A stretch of 45,606 nt of DNA, from IMG/VR virus record IMGVR_UViG_3300031586_000007, positions 1-45,606 of that record. The stretch is one strand, 5' to 3'. The position numbers and the translations under genes are program-made. This document shows positions 8,165 to 17,047 of the stretch, piece after piece. Numbering within the stretch: position 1 is the first letter of the stretch; every line of letters starts with the position of its first letter. This DNA comes from a virus. A model generated the notes under the pieces. It was not told the DNA's origin. It saw nothing but the letters and a program-made list of their open reading frames with translations, and did not search any database.

Positions 8165-8524
8165 CTATGATATTGGTTCTTCGTTTGTTATTTCCCTCCA
8201 TATTGCGAATCCTTCTGTCGCATCCGTACATATCCAGGCATCCACATCATAAATCCAAAGGCTTCCCTTGCTGTATCCTTCTGTTTCGTCATCGGTTACC
8301 AATGGATATGTTTCCGCTGCAAAATTGTTTTTAACTACATTTGTGGCCAATATTCCTATGCTTCCGTTGGCTGGGTATAAATTATCCCCTAATTTTACCT
8401 GGCCTACAATCGTGGCAAGGTCTTCTACGATTTGCCTTAATTCGTTTATAATATTTAGTTCATCCATGTAATCTGCTGTGGTTACCCTACCGGAAGTTCC
8501 TTGTGTAAATTTATGATTTGCCAT
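8165..8524 (-). CDS. Small tail appendage protein
   Basis: 119 aa, GGAGG before the ATG, one base after the upstream stop. Residues ~15-45 are helical (MDELNIINELRQIVEDLATI). Residues ~78-115 carry the module GYSKGSLWIYDVDAWICTDA followed by IWREIT, the same as in the large fibre protein at 2681-4093. This module is common in virion fibre and baseplate proteins. It probably encodes a tail-tip or fibre-attachment component. It lies between the baseplate genes and the lysis cassette. Confidence 0.55.
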   Translation of the reverse strand: MANHKFTQGTSGRVTTADYMDELNIINELRQIVEDLATIVGQVKLGDNLYPANGSIGILATNVVKNNFAAETYPLVTDDETEGYSKGSLWIYDVDAWICTDATEGFAIWREITNEEPIS

Positions 8525-8525
8525 A

Positions 8526-10778
8526 TTATACCTCCAATTCTAAATTAAATATTGATTCTGATCCTGATATAAAATTACTATCTATTTTCCTTATCTTTGC
8601 CAATATAGTAGTGGCCATTGGGCTCTCTCCTTCTCCATCCTCTTTGAACAATATTTCGCCTTCTCCATTCGCTTTAAAGGATGTTACCCCATCATCTATT
8701 AATATGCTGTCCTGTCTTTCGAATGGTATCGGGATATCATATTCTATTTCTACCTTTAATTTTATCGTTTGGAACTTATTTAAATAATCTACAATTACCG
8801 TTTGGCATGTTGCTCTGTCCTGTATGAGATGATTTGTTATCGTCCCGCTCCTTCTCCTTCCAGCTTTATCAATAAAACTCTGGTCTGATATCTTTTCGCA
8901 ACCAATCTCTCTGATGATCGTTTTGTAATTATACTCTTCATAGGTCGGTATTATATCGTCCAGGTCTTCATCTTCTAATTCTTCCATTTCAAATTCTTCT
9001 TCCTCATCATCAATAATTTCTTCTTCCCATTCTACCTCTTCTTCTGTTTCCGGGTCGATATCAGTATGCTTTAATACCATATATGGCTCTTCATAATATT
9101 TCTTCCCGGGAACTAAATCCTTAATAAAAAAGGTTACCTTTTCTTCGTTTCCCCATTCTCCATCCATGAAAACATCTATCTCATTACATCCTGTAGTTCT
9201 TCCTAATCTTATTCCTACCCTGGTCGCTACCGATCCTTCTGGAATATCTCTTATAGTAACTGTCTTTTCTACTGATGTTGGAGAGATAACCGGTTCATCT
9301 TCCTCAAAGAGAAAATTCTGACTTGTGTTTACGGTTACGATATCATCATCTGCTCCGTATCCTATCCCTAAATCGTTTTTAGCTATTGCCTGAATTTTTA
9401 AGGTATCATTCGGTTTCAGATAAATCCCCAATTCTTCTCCTAACAATCCGCCTCCTAAAACATACGAATAAATTCCTAATTCAAAATCTCCTGGTGTTTG
9501 TGATTTTGGGAAAAATGCATCCCTGTAAAATATCCCGGCCCAATAATATCCGGTTATATAAATCCCTTCTGTATCATAAAGTGTATGTTCTTCAAGTTCT
9601 TCCGCTACCTTAAAACCGCTTAATATATTACAATAAAATTGAGCTCCCATTAAATCTCCGCTGTATTCTTTTATAATTCTAAATCCTAACCTCTCTACGA
9701 TATTCGCTCCCTTGTCGGTTAACTCTCCATTCCCTTTGGCTTGCTGTGCTCCTACTTCGGTGCATTCACTCGTTGTAACTGTCGGTACGTTTTTCATCCA
9801 TGAATCTGCTGTATATTTATCCTCTCCAATTTTAAAATATGCTCTAAACCACCAGATTGTAGTATGCTCATATTCTTCATCTCTTGAAAGACGATATAAC
9901 CTATCTCCAAAAGCTACTTCATTCCCTTCGTATTCGTAGGCCCAATATTCACCTATATCCCAATATTCCTGATAAGCAGGTTTTGTCTTTATGACTTCTA
10001 TTCCGGTGTCCTCTGGTGATGGCTCTTCATCTTGAATTATATATTCGAATCCTTTTTCAGTTATATTGCCTCCTTCTGTTATTTCTCCATATAATTTTAT
10101 TGCTCCCTGTGTTGAGTCTGGCTCTGCTTTGATATTCTCTATTCCCATCATTGTATAAGTAACTATCAATTCAGGTCGGTATCCTTCTTCTGCTTCTTGA
10201 GTGAATATACTTATATAATCGGATGAAGGATTTGCAGTGGGTGCAGTAGAACTTATATCTTTGCTGCTTCTAAGGCTTAAACTTGTTATTTCTCCTTTAA
10301 GTATCATGTTTAAACCGTCTTCATTTAACTCTATTTCATTCCAATAATCTGACACCCAAGATGATGTATTAAGTGAACCACCGTCTCCTTCATAATTTTC
10401 TTCTCCCCAGTCATCAATAGAAAATCCAGTCCAATCAGGAAACTTTTGAATAACTAAGTCAAAGTTGACAGTTGGAGGATTACTAATATATCCACTATCA
10501 TGCAATCTAAGAGTTGCACTTACAATTACAGCATTCGTAGGAATTTCGGATGTATCAAAAAATAAAAAACCTCTCCATATAAAATAAGAATGGTATGGTG
10601 GGTTTGGAGGAAAGGGGGTTCCATATACATGGCTCTGACCCACCGTCATATTATCATCTTCTGCTTCTCTCTCAATATCATTTCCAGCACGTGCCACTGA
10701 ATATGTGCCATTGCTACTTTTTAATTCTCCATCCCAATTATTATATCCGTAAAAAGTTACTTCTATCGGTTCGGCCAT
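8526..10778 (-). CDS. Baseplate/tail-tip protein with DNRLRE-like domain
   Basis: 750 aa; its ATG abuts the stop of the upstream baseplate gene. Residues ~1-210 form a DNRLRE/CBM96-like beta-sandwich: FLFFDTSEIPTNAVIVSATL, WNEIELNEDGLNMI, SLSLRSSKDIS, YRPELIVTYTM. Residues ~215-500 contain FN3-like segments (GFEYIIQDEEP, YAWGF-type strands). A strongly acidic stretch follows (~590-625, runs of Glu/Asp), then a C-terminal ~130-residue domain that repeats the style of tail-hub C-termini. It is likely a tip or adhesin protein contacting surface polysaccharide. The carbohydrate-binding role is inferred from the domain family; no catalytic residues were found. Confidence 0.6.
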   Translation of the reverse strand: MAEPIEVTFYGYNNWDGELKSSNGTYSVARAGNDIEREAEDDNMTVGQSHVYGTPFPPNPPYHSYFIWRGFLFFDTSEIPTNAVIVSATLRLHDSGYISNPPTVNFDLVIQKFPDWTGFSIDDWGEENYEGDGGSLNTSSWVSDYWNEIELNEDGLNMILKGEITSLSLRSSKDISSTAPTANPSSDYISIFTQEAEEGYRPELIVTYTMMGIENIKAEPDSTQGAIKLYGEITEGGNITEKGFEYIIQDEEPSPEDTGIEVIKTKPAYQEYWDIGEYWAYEYEGNEVAFGDRLYRLSRDEEYEHTTIWWFRAYFKIGEDKYTADSWMKNVPTVTTSECTEVGAQQAKGNGELTDKGANIVERLGFRIIKEYSGDLMGAQFYCNILSGFKVAEELEEHTLYDTEGIYITGYYWAGIFYRDAFFPKSQTPGDFELGIYSYVLGGGLLGEELGIYLKPNDTLKIQAIAKNDLGIGYGADDDIVTVNTSQNFLFEEDEPVISPTSVEKTVTIRDIPEGSVATRVGIRLGRTTGCNEIDVFMDGEWGNEEKVTFFIKDLVPGKKYYEEPYMVLKHTDIDPETEEEVEWEEEIIDDEEEEFEMEELEDEDLDDIIPTYEEYNYKTIIREIGCEKISDQSFIDKAGRRRSGTITNHLIQDRATCQTVIVDYLNKFQTIKLKVEIEYDIPIPFERQDSILIDDGVTSFKANGEGEILFKEDGEGESPMATTILAKIRKIDSNFISGSESIFNLELEV

Positions 10779-12764
10779 TTATGATATCTCCTCTTCTGTC
10801 CTAAAATAATACCATGCAGAATATCTTTTATTCCCTTTGTTATCTTCCGCATAGGCCTGGAATTTATAATCAGTTCCTGGTGTAAGTCCGGTTATAATAT
10901 GTTCATAATATCCGATACCCAGATCCCCGCCTGATTCATACCATGCGATATCTGCTTCTCCTTCTATCTTCCAAATAAATCCTCTCTTAATTATTAGGTT
11001 CCCGCCATCATCAGTTGTCGCTCCTTTTAGTTTCCCGCTGGTGCTGTCCAGCCCGCTGACAGAAGAATAGGCCATAACTGATAACCAATTTCTTTTCATT
11101 TCCCGGGTCTCTCCTTTTATTATGATCTGGTTATATAATTCATCCAGCCTCTCTTCTGTCTTTTTGATAATATACTCATGATCATTAATCCTCTTAACAG
11201 TTTCGCTTAATTCTGGTATTGGCTTAAAGCATGCTTCATGGTTTCCGTTAATATAAAATCGATATATAACCACCTCTGTCAGCATATTTATTGCTCTGAT
11301 ATAAGCCGTTCCGCTATCAAACCATACCCTGTCTATCTGTTTCCCGGTTGGAGTACATAATAATGGATTATTCAACCACAAAAATTTCTCTGATAAAGTT
11401 AATATCCCGGATTCTACTAAAAGGTCGGCCACCACATTTTCTACCGCTTGAGGAGTGAAATAATATAACAATAAACAGCCTACTCCGCTCTCTCTCGGTA
11501 CGCTTGGTTTCAAGAATACAAATTCGTTAATATCCCAATCATAAGTCCACTCACTGTTGAGCCAGATCTCCTCAAATCCTGTACCATCTCCTGTCCTGTC
11601 CAGGAATGCTCGATATATTCCTTTGCAGTCTTCTTCCATTGTATAATGTTCCTGGTCTGCTACTATGTCATATTTCTTATTCTTTCCCCACCATAAATTC
11701 TTTAGGTAGATTTCTGAAAGGTATGCAATATAATCCCTTCCGGTTATATTACAGGTTTCCCCTGCTTCATCATATTGTGTTGTCGGCTTATCTACTATCC
11801 CATACAACCAGCTCCAATAATAATCTTCTGGTTCTATTTCGGTTTCTACTTCTTCTTTTACTTCCCATTCTATATATAATTTTGGCTGCTTATCAGCCTG
11901 CTCCGATGTGTATATAGATAGCATATCTATCCCAGTTGGAGCTACTCCATCAATATCTTTACTACTTCTTAATCCCAATTTTGTTTCTCCACCTTTATTA
12001 ATTGCACTAACATCTAATTCAATATCGTTATAAACGCCTTCCGAAATATCGTCTGTACTGATACTTCCTAAATTACCGCTATATTTCGTCTTGTCATAAT
12101 CTCCAGCGAATATCGGTTTTTCAAAACTGATAGTTTGAACAATAATATTAAAAGCTGTTTCAATATATGTATAGGGTGCTCCTGTGTCATGTATCTTTAA
12201 TGTCGCTTTGGTTATTATAGCTCCTTCTGGGATATCCGAAGTATCGAAAAATAAGGCACTCCTATAAATGGCATAATCAGGCTCTCCGGGGTCTGGTATA
12301 TAAAACTGTCCTATTGTGATAAAAGTGTCCAAATCCACTACTGCCAGCCCATTTGGGTTATCCCTTGCTGTGTCATAGACATCATTACCCTGGAATATAC
12401 AACCATCTACGCTATCTCCATTAAAGTTTTCATCGAATTCTTCTATTTCTTCTTCTGTTGTGGTTACACCTGTTCTGATTCCCAGATATAATCTTATCTT
12501 CCTTCCCTCTTTAATATGACCATAACAGCTTGCTCCGGTGTCATGAAATGAATATCTGTCTTTGGTATTTAGGAGATTTATATTAAAAGATAAGGCACAA
12601 GTATTCTGGAATAGGTTGGTTATATTTGATTGTATAGAGAAATCCTTGACATCTTGTAATTCTACCCAGCTCCCCAGACCATCTTTGTCTACCTCAACCT
12701 TGCCCAATATTATATTCGCTTTATTTTCAAAATCACTAACAATTAAACCTTGCAGATCCTGCAT
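10779..12764 (-). CDS. Baseplate hub-like protein with inserted DNRLRE-like and FN3-like domains
   Basis: 661 aa. Residues ~1-105 and ~315-520 resemble phage baseplate hub (gp27/late-control-D-like) architecture: NTCALSFNINLLNTKDRY, KIRLYLGIRTG, then LYGIVDKPTTQYDEAGETCN and YIAYLSEIYLKNLWWG. Between them (~115-310) sits a DNRLRE-like beta-sandwich (ALFFDTSDIPEGAIITKATL, LGLRSSKDIDG, PKLYIEWEV), paralogous to the N-terminus of the next gene. The C-terminal ~95 residues are FN3-like (ITGLTPGTDYKFQAYAEDNK, YFRTEE). The hub assignment is from overall pattern; the insertion is visible by comparing the two neighbours. It starts one base after the stop of the 115-aa tail gene. Confidence 0.6.
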   Translation of the reverse strand: MQDLQGLIVSDFENKANIILGKVEVDKDGLGSWVELQDVKDFSIQSNITNLFQNTCALSFNINLLNTKDRYSFHDTGASCYGHIKEGRKIRLYLGIRTGVTTTEEEIEEFDENFNGDSVDGCIFQGNDVYDTARDNPNGLAVVDLDTFITIGQFYIPDPGEPDYAIYRSALFFDTSDIPEGAIITKATLKIHDTGAPYTYIETAFNIIVQTISFEKPIFAGDYDKTKYSGNLGSISTDDISEGVYNDIELDVSAINKGGETKLGLRSSKDIDGVAPTGIDMLSIYTSEQADKQPKLYIEWEVKEEVETEIEPEDYYWSWLYGIVDKPTTQYDEAGETCNITGRDYIAYLSEIYLKNLWWGKNKKYDIVADQEHYTMEEDCKGIYRAFLDRTGDGTGFEEIWLNSEWTYDWDINEFVFLKPSVPRESGVGCLLLYYFTPQAVENVVADLLVESGILTLSEKFLWLNNPLLCTPTGKQIDRVWFDSGTAYIRAINMLTEVVIYRFYINGNHEACFKPIPELSETVKRINDHEYIIKKTEERLDELYNQIIIKGETREMKRNWLSVMAYSSVSGLDSTSGKLKGATTDDGGNLIIKRGFIWKIEGEADIAWYESGGDLGIGYYEHIITGLTPGTDYKFQAYAEDNKGNKRYSAWYYFRTEEEIS

Positions 12765-12765
12765 G

Positions 12766-13113
12766 TTATACCTCTATTAAATTAAATTTTATATCATACG
12801 CCTGGGCTGTGCCTAATATTGGATTCTTTGGAATGGTTTCCGGTACGATCCTGACCGTATAATTATCCGTTCCTATGATTAAATTCAAATCATTTTCTTT
12901 GCTGTTCTCCACTTCGGCCATTAAATCAACCCAGATATCATTGGTTACAAAAGTTAATGAAACGGTAAAAATATATTTATCCTCTTTGGCATATTGTATT
13001 CTTTTCGCTCCGCTTGGTGTGGTATGTACCGTTCCATGCATCTGGTATCCGTAATCTACTTTTGCATATTCGAACGTGGTTTCGCTATCTGTTATTCCTA
13101 ATTTTATATCCAT
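12766..13113 (-). CDS. Small tail protein between tape measure and hub
   Basis: 115 aa, beta-rich (MDIKLGITDSETTFEYAKVD, YIFTVSLTFVTNDIWVDL, YDIKFNLIEV). It lies exactly between the tape-measure and hub genes, where distal-tail or baseplate-adaptor proteins usually sit. It starts two bases after the tape-measure stop and ends one base before the hub ATG. No specific family was recognised; a distal-tail or tail-tip joint is inferred from position and size. Confidence 0.5.
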   Translation of the reverse strand: MDIKLGITDSETTFEYAKVDYGYQMHGTVHTTPSGAKRIQYAKEDKYIFTVSLTFVTNDIWVDLMAEVENSKENDLNLIIGTDNYTVRIVPETIPKNPILGTAQAYDIKFNLIEV

Positions 13114-13115
13114 AT

Positions 13116-15371
13116 TTATCCCCTCTGCAGAACGATATTATTTGCTCGGCATTGACTGTAAAATTCATCAAATAACCATTTCCCGGCTTTCTTTATAGCA
13201 TTCTCATCCAGTTTATTTGTGGTTATATTAAATGCTCCCTCATTTATATTTAGGTTAATCTGATTATTCCCTGGTGCTTCCCCTGGTTTCGATACCACTT
13301 CTCTATCTTTTAATAAGGCCAGGCCTTCTCCTCCGGGGATAACTGTCCTTACCATACCTCCGGAATGCATCGCTACTAATTTGATTCCTTCCTTTTTCTC
13401 CGCTGCACTCAATTGGTTCTGGCTTCTTAATGCAATAGTATTCCCTTCGGAATCTACAACCTTATATATTGTCGCTGCTGCTTTTGTGGCTGCTTTCGCT
13501 TTTACAGATGCCAATGCTCCCAATGTATTTATCTGTGCATTATAAGCTGCGGTCACGCTTGCTATTTCTGCTTTTTCTTCTGATGCACTTTTCCCTGCTT
13601 GTTTTGCTGATTCTATTAAAGCATCTCTCTTTTCTTTTAATTTTTTCACAATCTCATCTATTTCGAGATTGTACCATTCAGCTATTTCTTCCATAGCTTT
13701 TTTTTCTTCTTCTGCTGATAGCCCTGCTGCCTTAACATTCTCTTCAAGCTCTTTTCTTTTCTCTTTTAAAGCATCAACTATATTTATGGTTTTTAAGGCA
13801 TATTCCCCTTCTGATAATGTTAGTTCATCTATTCTGTCTTTTACTGGCCCCATTGCATTGGAATAATCTTCAAATGCTTTCGCTGATTTCTCGGCCATTA
13901 CCTTACTTTCTTCCCCTAATCTAATAACCCATTCCTCAAAAGTCTCAATAACTTGACCCCATTCATTCAACTTTCCTTTGGCTTCCTCTGCTCCTGTCGC
14001 TACTCCATCCAGGGATGTTGTCAGCCCATCTGTTTCTGTTGCCAGGTTTTTTGTCGTTGTGGTAGCTCCTTCTTCTGTTGTGGCCAGGTCATCTATTGCC
14101 CCCCCGGTTTTATCTGTTGAGTCTTTTAAATCATCAGTAGAATCAATTATCTCCTCTGTCTTCTCTTTGTATAAATGCAGCTTTTCCGCTACCCATTTTA
14201 CCTTATCTCCTAACCAGGCAAACTTATCTACTATCCAATCAATTTTTCTGCTTATCCATTCGGTTATTTGTGACCAATTTTTCCAGAGCAATACAATCGC
14301 TGCGATAACTGCTGTTATACCTATAACCCACCAGGTCAGAGGATTTGCTAATATAGAGGCTGTAAAAGCCCAGACCTTTGTTGTTGCTGCTATAATTTGT
14401 GGTAAGAAATTTGATTTCATTATAGTTCCAATGATGGTCATGGCTGATCCCATCCCGGTTAGTAATGGTGCATAATTCGCTGCTCCGGCTATAAAGTCTC
14501 CCATTTTATATTTTAATTCATCGATAGCATGCTGTATTTTTTGCATCGGTGTATAAAGCTCATTATTTCTTTTGGCATTCTCTGCTATAATATCCGAGCT
14601 TTCCGCCACCTTCTGGCTGTAGGTATCCCACATTTCACTTGTTATCCCCAGGGTCTCTTTAAGTTTATTTATATCTCCATCTGCTGATGTTACTGCTGTC
14701 CTGAATTCCTGCATGGCTACTCTGGAAGTCATTCCAAATTCTTTTTGCATGATCCCTAATACTACCGCTGCTTCATTTACTCCCATCTTTAATTCTCTCA
14801 TCTCCGGTGCTAATCTACCTACTGAATTAATAAAATCTCCAACATCCATTGTAGTATTTCTCTGTATGAATCCAAAGGCTGCCAGGGCTTTCCCTTCTTC
14901 TCCTGCTGCTATTCCTAATGCTTTTAAGGATACCCCGGCCTCTGCTAATACTGGAGCACTTTCTCCGGTTGCATCTCCAACCATATCCCAGAATTGGGCA
15001 TATTTTTTAAGGCTATCTGCACTTTCTATCCCTAACCTCGTTCCTGTTTCCATAATAGCCAATACTTCTTTCAATGGGAATGTGACGTTTGAAGTGTCTA
15101 TAACTAATTGCCTCATAGCTTTGCTATCTATATCCAAATAATCGGCAAGTCTCCTGGTAGTTTCTGTAAGTGGTGCACTTGACCTGGCCAGCATCTCTAT
15201 CCCTGCTCCCAAAGCTACTGCTGCTACTCCGGCTACCTGCATGGTTTTTCCTGCACCTGCCCATTTCTCTTGTATGGTTTTCCCTGTGCTTTGAACCTTT
15301 GAATCTATTTTATCCATTACCGGGGATAGCTGGTCTACCCCTTTTACAACAACTTCCATTACGTTTGCCAT
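13116..15371 (-). CDS. Tail tape measure protein
   Basis: 751 aa. It begins with VVVKGVDQLSPVMDKIDSKV, the usual tape-measure opening, then a phage-TMP core (~60-270: SAPLTETTRRLADYLDID, FGFIQRNTTMDVGDFINSVG, FRTAVTSADGDINKLKETLG). A membrane-spanning hydrophobic segment follows at ~345-365 (WWVIGITAVIAAIVLLW), then a helical Lys/Glu region (~370-660) and a C-terminal segment with Gly-rich MVRTVIPGGEGLALLKDRE. It sets tail length and helps DNA entry. It directly follows the frameshifted chaperone pair, as in most siphoviruses. At 751 aa it is short, implying a tail of modest length. Confidence 0.88.
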   Translation of the reverse strand: MANVMEVVVKGVDQLSPVMDKIDSKVQSTGKTIQEKWAGAGKTMQVAGVAAVALGAGIEMLARSSAPLTETTRRLADYLDIDSKAMRQLVIDTSNVTFPLKEVLAIMETGTRLGIESADSLKKYAQFWDMVGDATGESAPVLAEAGVSLKALGIAAGEEGKALAAFGFIQRNTTMDVGDFINSVGRLAPEMRELKMGVNEAAVVLGIMQKEFGMTSRVAMQEFRTAVTSADGDINKLKETLGITSEMWDTYSQKVAESSDIIAENAKRNNELYTPMQKIQHAIDELKYKMGDFIAGAANYAPLLTGMGSAMTIIGTIMKSNFLPQIIAATTKVWAFTASILANPLTWWVIGITAVIAAIVLLWKNWSQITEWISRKIDWIVDKFAWLGDKVKWVAEKLHLYKEKTEEIIDSTDDLKDSTDKTGGAIDDLATTEEGATTTTKNLATETDGLTTSLDGVATGAEEAKGKLNEWGQVIETFEEWVIRLGEESKVMAEKSAKAFEDYSNAMGPVKDRIDELTLSEGEYALKTINIVDALKEKRKELEENVKAAGLSAEEEKKAMEEIAEWYNLEIDEIVKKLKEKRDALIESAKQAGKSASEEKAEIASVTAAYNAQINTLGALASVKAKAATKAAATIYKVVDSEGNTIALRSQNQLSAAEKKEGIKLVAMHSGGMVRTVIPGGEGLALLKDREVVSKPGEAPGNNQINLNINEGAFNITTNKLDENAIKKAGKWLFDEFYSQCRANNIVLQRG

Positions 15372-15587
15372 TTATTTCTTCACCTTCTCTCTGGCTTGTT
15401 TCCGAGCCTCGGCATATTTATCGTTTCCGTAGTTTTCGCTGCTCCCCTGCTGTCGTCTATGGTATTCTTCATATCCCAATTCTATAAAGATTTTCTGGGT
15501 ATTAGTCATATCCTGGTATCTATCTATAAAACGTATCCCTGCAATATGGTATGCTATAATGTTCTGTCCTTCTCCACTGTTAACGAA
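15372..15587 (-). CDS. Tail assembly chaperone, GT-type extension reached by frameshift
   Basis: This 71-codon frame lies between the chaperone stop and the tape-measure ATG (TAA directly followed by ATG). It has no credible own start: the only ATG is inside the domain (RYQDMTNTQ) with poor SD spacing. It is open back through the T6 run at 15586-15591 of the upstream gene. A +1 slip on CAG TTT TTT CGT TAA, or an equivalent -2 slip, bypasses the stop and continues as VNSGEGQNIIAYHIAGIRF. This gene order and a short second frame ahead of the tape measure are the hallmark of G/GT-type tail chaperones. Fusion length would be about 212 aa. Confidence 0.6.
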   Translation of the reverse strand, partial: FVNSGEGQNIIAYHIAGIRFIDRYQDMTNTQKIFIELGYEEYHRRQQGSSENYGNDKYAEARKQAREKVKK

Positions 15588-16011
15588 AAAACTGCAATGC
15601 CTTCAGCTCCTCCTCTTGTATCCCGCTTATTTTATATATTTCATCTGCTATTTTCTTAATGATCCCTGGAGGAGATAATTGCCTTAATTCCTCTTCTGTT
15701 AGTCCTTCTTCTACTATCCCATATTTACAGGCCAGAATATTCTTTTCAAAGTCTCCTTTTTGAAGTGTTTCTATATCAAAATTAAACTTAATAGATTGCT
15801 TTGTTTTATCTTTGTCTACTTCGCCTGCTTTATCAAATATAGGAGTGAATTCTGTTTTGGCTGATTTCACTGCCATCGCGCTTATTTCTGTCCACTCCCC
15901 TTCGGTTAAAGGCCTAATCTGGATTTCCCCTCCAAGCTCCTTTATATTAATTTTCTTAATAAAATCTTTTCCCTTAAGTATCCGGTCTTTTATTGAGATT
16001 ATATTTTCCAT
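15580..16011 (-). CDS. Tail assembly chaperone (G-like)
   Basis: 143 aa, SD AAAGGAGAAGGATC before the ATG. The sequence has the usual features of siphovirus tail-assembly chaperones: an early EIQIRPLTEGEWTEI strand-helix, a middle charged region, then FEKNILACKYGIVEEGLTEE and IIKKIADEIYKISG helices, ending ALQFFR just before TAA. It binds the tape measure during tail assembly (family role). It lies between the tail-tube and tape-measure genes. The last codons form the slippery site for the extension described separately. Confidence 0.65.
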   Translation of the reverse strand: MENIISIKDRILKGKDFIKKINIKELGGEIQIRPLTEGEWTEISAMAVKSAKTEFTPIFDKAGEVDKDKTKQSIKFNFDIETLQKGDFEKNILACKYGIVEEGLTEEELRQLSPPGIIKKIADEIYKISGIQEEELKALQFFR

Positions 16012-16031
16012 GATCCTTCTCCTTTTATTCT

Positions 16032-17042
16032 TTAAGACATAATATCATCATCCATGTCGTCATTGTTATTTAATAATGTAGCCAATACTTCAGCTTCTAT
16101 TTCGGTTACTGCATCGGCCAAGGTTATAGTATCTATTAATGCTATTCCACTGAAGGCTTGAACGATTTCTCCTCTTCCGGAAGGTGGAGTTTTTAAGTCG
16201 GTATAAGCTAATTTCGGGAAGTTAAATTCCAGGCTGCCATCCGTTCCCGCATCGATGGTTAGGATCATGGCTTCGGTTGTTACTCCATTTACACTAACGC
16301 CTCCGGCTGCTCCCCAGAATTTTGTATATTCAGTCCAATCTTCAAAAAATAAATTTCCCTTTATATCAACATTTCTTGCTCCTACCGGGATTCTGCATGG
16401 ATGTCTTTGTCCGAATCCTTTCCCTAGTCCAGCATCTGCTCCGTTGGTTATGCTTATAGTTAGATTCTTTATCTTGCAGTTATAATCTATAGCATCACCT
16501 AAAGCAAGGGAAGCATCTATAAAGGATAAATTGTTCTCATTAAATAAAGTTAAACCCGAAATCTCTTTTAAGGTTACTCTGGTGTCCTTTGCTCCGATGT
16601 TATCCAGGGTAGCAAATATAAAGGAATCTTCTATGGCTATCTCCAGGCCATTCATCACACATCCTCTGAATACATGCTCAAATATATCCTTTCCCAGCCT
16701 TACGGTATACGAAGGTAGTACGGTATTTTCTTTAGGATAGATTTCGTGGGTATTGGTTCCCGCTCCTCCATCGGTATAAACATAATTTCCTAATGCCCAC
16801 TTTAAAAAGTATCCTATTGAACGAATGTCAATAGCGTATACCACGTTCCCTGCCGGCACATAATACCCCGGTCTTATTATTTTCCTACCTCTGCTTAATC
16901 CTCCTTCAAAATGTAAGTTAGGATCGGATGGTGCATCCAGGGTGGCTGATGCTATATCAATATGGAATACTGCTTCCGGTGCAACCGCTGGATTAAAATT
17001 CTCTTCTTCACAAAAACCGCAATAACGGCGCGGTTCTGTCAT
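16032..17042 (-). CDS. Tail tube protein
   Basis: 336 aa from the ATG at 17042, nine bases downstream of GGAG; an in-frame ATG at 17051 is fused to the SD itself and is unlikely to be used. The N-terminus (RRYCGFCEEENFNPA) has a CxxC. The body is beta-rich with tail-tube-like features (YVPAGNVVYAIDIRSIGYFL, NTVLPSYTVRLGKD, CKIKNLTISITNGA, LTIDAGTDGSLEF). Position between tail terminator and tail chaperones supports a major tail tube subunit. Abundance is suggested by the strong RBS. No sheath-like gene is adjacent, so a non-contractile tail is inferred. Confidence 0.6.
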   Translation of the reverse strand: MTEPRRYCGFCEEENFNPAVAPEAVFHIDIASATLDAPSDPNLHFEGGLSRGRKIIRPGYYVPAGNVVYAIDIRSIGYFLKWALGNYVYTDGGAGTNTHEIYPKENTVLPSYTVRLGKDIFEHVFRGCVMNGLEIAIEDSFIFATLDNIGAKDTRVTLKEISGLTLFNENNLSFIDASLALGDAIDYNCKIKNLTISITNGADAGLGKGFGQRHPCRIPVGARNVDIKGNLFFEDWTEYTKFWGAAGGVSVNGVTTEAMILTIDAGTDGSLEFNFPKLAYTDLKTPPSGRGEIVQAFSGIALIDTITLADAVTEIEAEVLATLLNNNDDMDDDIMS

Positions 17043-17047
17043 TATAA

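Noticed and set aside
13978-14475. Plus-strand open frame of 165 codons opposite the tape measure
   Set aside because: Ser/Val/Ala-rich low-complexity translation of an antisense frame, with no SD, no domain, and a strongly supported minus-strand gene.
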